Shown: piece after piece, positions 14,030-14,967 of the stretch | Layout: every line of letters begins with the position of its first letter | Numbering within the stretch: position 1 is the first letter of the stretch | Source of the DNA: Pseudomonadota bacterium | GTDB lineage: Bacteria > Pseudomonadota > Alphaproteobacteria > Rhizobiales > Hyphomicrobiaceae | DNA length: 14,967 bases | Direction of reading: 5' to 3' | Assembly (NCBI GenBank): GCA_023428365.1 | Contig: JAEYYQ010000264.1 | Span: forward strand, 1-14,967 | Translations under genes and position numbers: made by a program | Notes under the pieces: model-generated | Database searches by the model: none | What the model was told of the DNA's origin: nothing | What the model saw: only the letters and a program-made list of their open reading frames with translations

Positions 14030-14782
14030 TTGCCGCTCGAACCAATCGAGCCGCGTCGGCTTTATCGGCGCATTGCCGATCAGATACGCCTGCTCATTGA
14101 GCAAAGCGAGTACCCGGTTGGAAGCAGGCTTCCGGCGGAACGTGAACTCGCCGCTCAACTTGGCGTATCGCGGCCTACGCTGCGCGAGGCACTCATCGCG
14201 CTTGAGGTCGAAGGCCGGCTGAGGATACGCGTGGGTTCGGGGGTTTACGTCATCGCACCCGAGCCAGCGCCGACAATTCTGAACTCAGCGATGCTCGAAG
14301 GCCCCTTCGAAATCCTGCAAGCCAGAGCCTTCGTGGAAAGTGCCGTTGCTGAAGAAGCGGCGCGTCACGCCACACCTGAACATATTGAGCGGCTTGATAC
14401 TATTTTGGCGGAAGCTGCAGACTTGAACGTGCACAGCGACGAAACATTTGGAGCTGATCGTCGTTTTCATACCGCAATCGCCGAGACGCTCGGCAATGCC
14501 GTCATCGTCCGATGCGTTGGTGAAATGTTTGACCTCCGCGTCAATCCCTATTTCGACCGGCTAGCCAGCCACACGCTGGACGACAACGCTTGGCATTCCG
14601 CCATCGAAGAACACACCACAATCCGCAATGCGATCGCTGATCGCGATCCGCACCGTGCACGCGCAGCGATGCGTGAGCATCTGAAGCGCTCCCACCAGCG
14701 CTTCGCTAGGGATTTCGGCGAACAGACCGCAACCGAACATCCCGCCGAAACTCCAATGGGAGGATGGAAAGCAACTGCGTGA
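14030..14782 (+). CDS. GntR-family transcription regulator, FadR/FCD subfamily
   Basis: This 250-residue one-component regulator has an N-terminal winged helix (about 10-75), with the recognition region LPAERELAAQLGVSRPTLREAL, split here as LPAEREL and GVSRPTLREAL, and the wing VGSGVYV. The C-terminal all-helical FCD ligand domain (about 95-225) keeps the metal-site residues D143, H147 (DRRFH), H195 (EEH) and H217 (REH). Such proteins repress sugar, sugar-acid or organic-acid uptake and catabolism genes until the ligand binds. Translation starts at TTG 14030 behind a good GAGGAG site. The next gene, 48 bases downstream, encodes an ABC solute-binding protein, so this regulator probably controls that transport operon. 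The TTG start may hold its level low. The palindromes upstream look like LacI-type rather than FadR-type sites, so a second regulator may act here. Confidence 0.9.
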   Translation: MPLEPIEPRRLYRRIADQIRLLIEQSEYPVGSRLPAERELAAQLGVSRPTLREALIALEVEGRLRIRVGSGVYVIAPEPAPTILNSAMLEGPFEILQARAFVESAVAEEAARHATPEHIERLDTILAEAADLNVHSDETFGADRRFHTAIAETLGNAVIVRCVGEMFDLRVNPYFDRLASHTLDDNAWHSAIEEHTTIRNAIADRDPHRARAAMREHLKRSHQRFARDFGEQTATEHPAETPMGGWKATA

Positions 14783-14816
14783 ATTCATGCCAAACCTAAA
14801 CTCAAAACACTAATTC

Positions 14817-14823
14817 GAGGAGG
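14817..14823 (+). promoter_or_regulatory. Ribosome binding site of the solute-binding protein gene
   Basis: GAGGAGG, 7 bases before ATG 14831. It is a near-perfect Shine-Dalgarno site, consistent with a highly made periplasmic binding protein. Confidence 0.7.
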
Positions 14824-14830
14824 AAACTGC

Positions 14831-14967
14831 ATGAGTAAGCTCAAGCTGACACGACGTAAATTCGTCGCCACCAGCGCTGCTGCTTCAGCAGCTCTGTTCG
14901 CGGCACCCTACGTGAGAACGGCCCACGCTGCGGGCAAAATCTCGGTCGGATTCTGGGATCACTGGGT
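14831..14967 (+). CDS. ABC transporter solute-binding protein, 5' part (3' end cut by window)
   Basis: Only the first 45 codons are present. They hold a twin-arginine signal peptide: TRRKF (residues 7-11), a weakly hydrophobic Ala/Ser-rich stretch (about 12-26) and a probable cleavage after AHA near residue 33. The mature start is AGKISVGFWDHW, which is typical of family 1 extracellular solute-binding proteins for sugars. The product would be folded in the cytoplasm, exported by Tat, and deliver a carbohydrate or polyol to an ABC importer encoded beyond the window. The gene lies 48 bases after the GntR regulator and is probably in its operon. The exact ligand cannot be told from this fragment. 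Confidence 0.8.
   Translation, partial: MSKLKLTRRKFVATSAAASAALFAAPYVRTAHAAGKISVGFWDHW

Noticed and set aside
1..14967. tRNA, rRNA, CRISPR arrays, insertion sequences or phage genes
   Set aside because: I looked on both strands and saw no direct-repeat arrays, transposase or integrase motifs, or RNA gene signatures.

Overview
The window is about 15 kb of GC-rich, tightly packed DNA. It looks chromosomal and comes from an alphaproteobacterium, most likely of the order Hyphomicrobiales (Rhizobiales). Three things point there: an NdvA/ChvA-type glucan ABC exporter, an OpgH glucosyltransferase of the short (about 600 residue) type, and an imperfect palindromic intergenic repeat of a kind I associate with Bradyrhizobium-like genomes. 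The placement is inferred from gene content; no rRNA or other marker gene is present. Eleven complete genes and two partial ones are supported.

Layout. (1) 1-811, plus: 3' part of a class IIA HAD phosphatase. (2) 818-4408, minus: an operon of opgH, an FkbM-type methyltransferase and an unrecognised secreted protein, read in that order. (3) 4463-7726, plus: a compact operon of a zinc-free MDR oxidoreductase, a 6-pyruvoyl/6-carboxy-tetrahydropterin synthase (PTPS/QueD) homologue without its catalytic residues, a GT4 glycosyltransferase and a SAM methyltransferase. The last three genes overlap each other. (4) 7754-7854: an imperfect palindromic repeat between convergent operons. (5) 7893-9217, minus: a RibD-C/dihydrofolate-reductase-like enzyme followed by a coupled cytochrome b561. 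(6) 9372-13587, plus: a YfhO-like polytopic membrane protein and an NdvA-like ABC exporter. (7) 13588-14029: a 442-base regulatory region holding a perfect 28-base palindrome and a second, imperfect copy. (8) 14030-14967, plus: a GntR/FCD regulator and the start of a Tat-exported, probably sugar-binding, ABC transport protein.

Two themes stand out. One is cell-envelope glucan: OpgH makes the osmoregulated periplasmic glucan backbone, NdvA-like transporters export beta-glucans, and the YfhO-like protein and the secreted protein could decorate or handle them. The other, and the most unusual part, is the set MDR + degenerate PTPS + glycosyltransferase + methyltransferase, facing a RibD-C reductase + b561 pair. 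These could together build and tailor a small pterin- or pyrimidine-like molecule that is glycosylated and methylated. I know of no described pathway with this gene set. The product is inference from family membership, and the loss of the PTPS catalytic residues means it cannot be assumed to be an ordinary tetrahydropterin. The right end starts a separate sugar-uptake locus with its own regulator.
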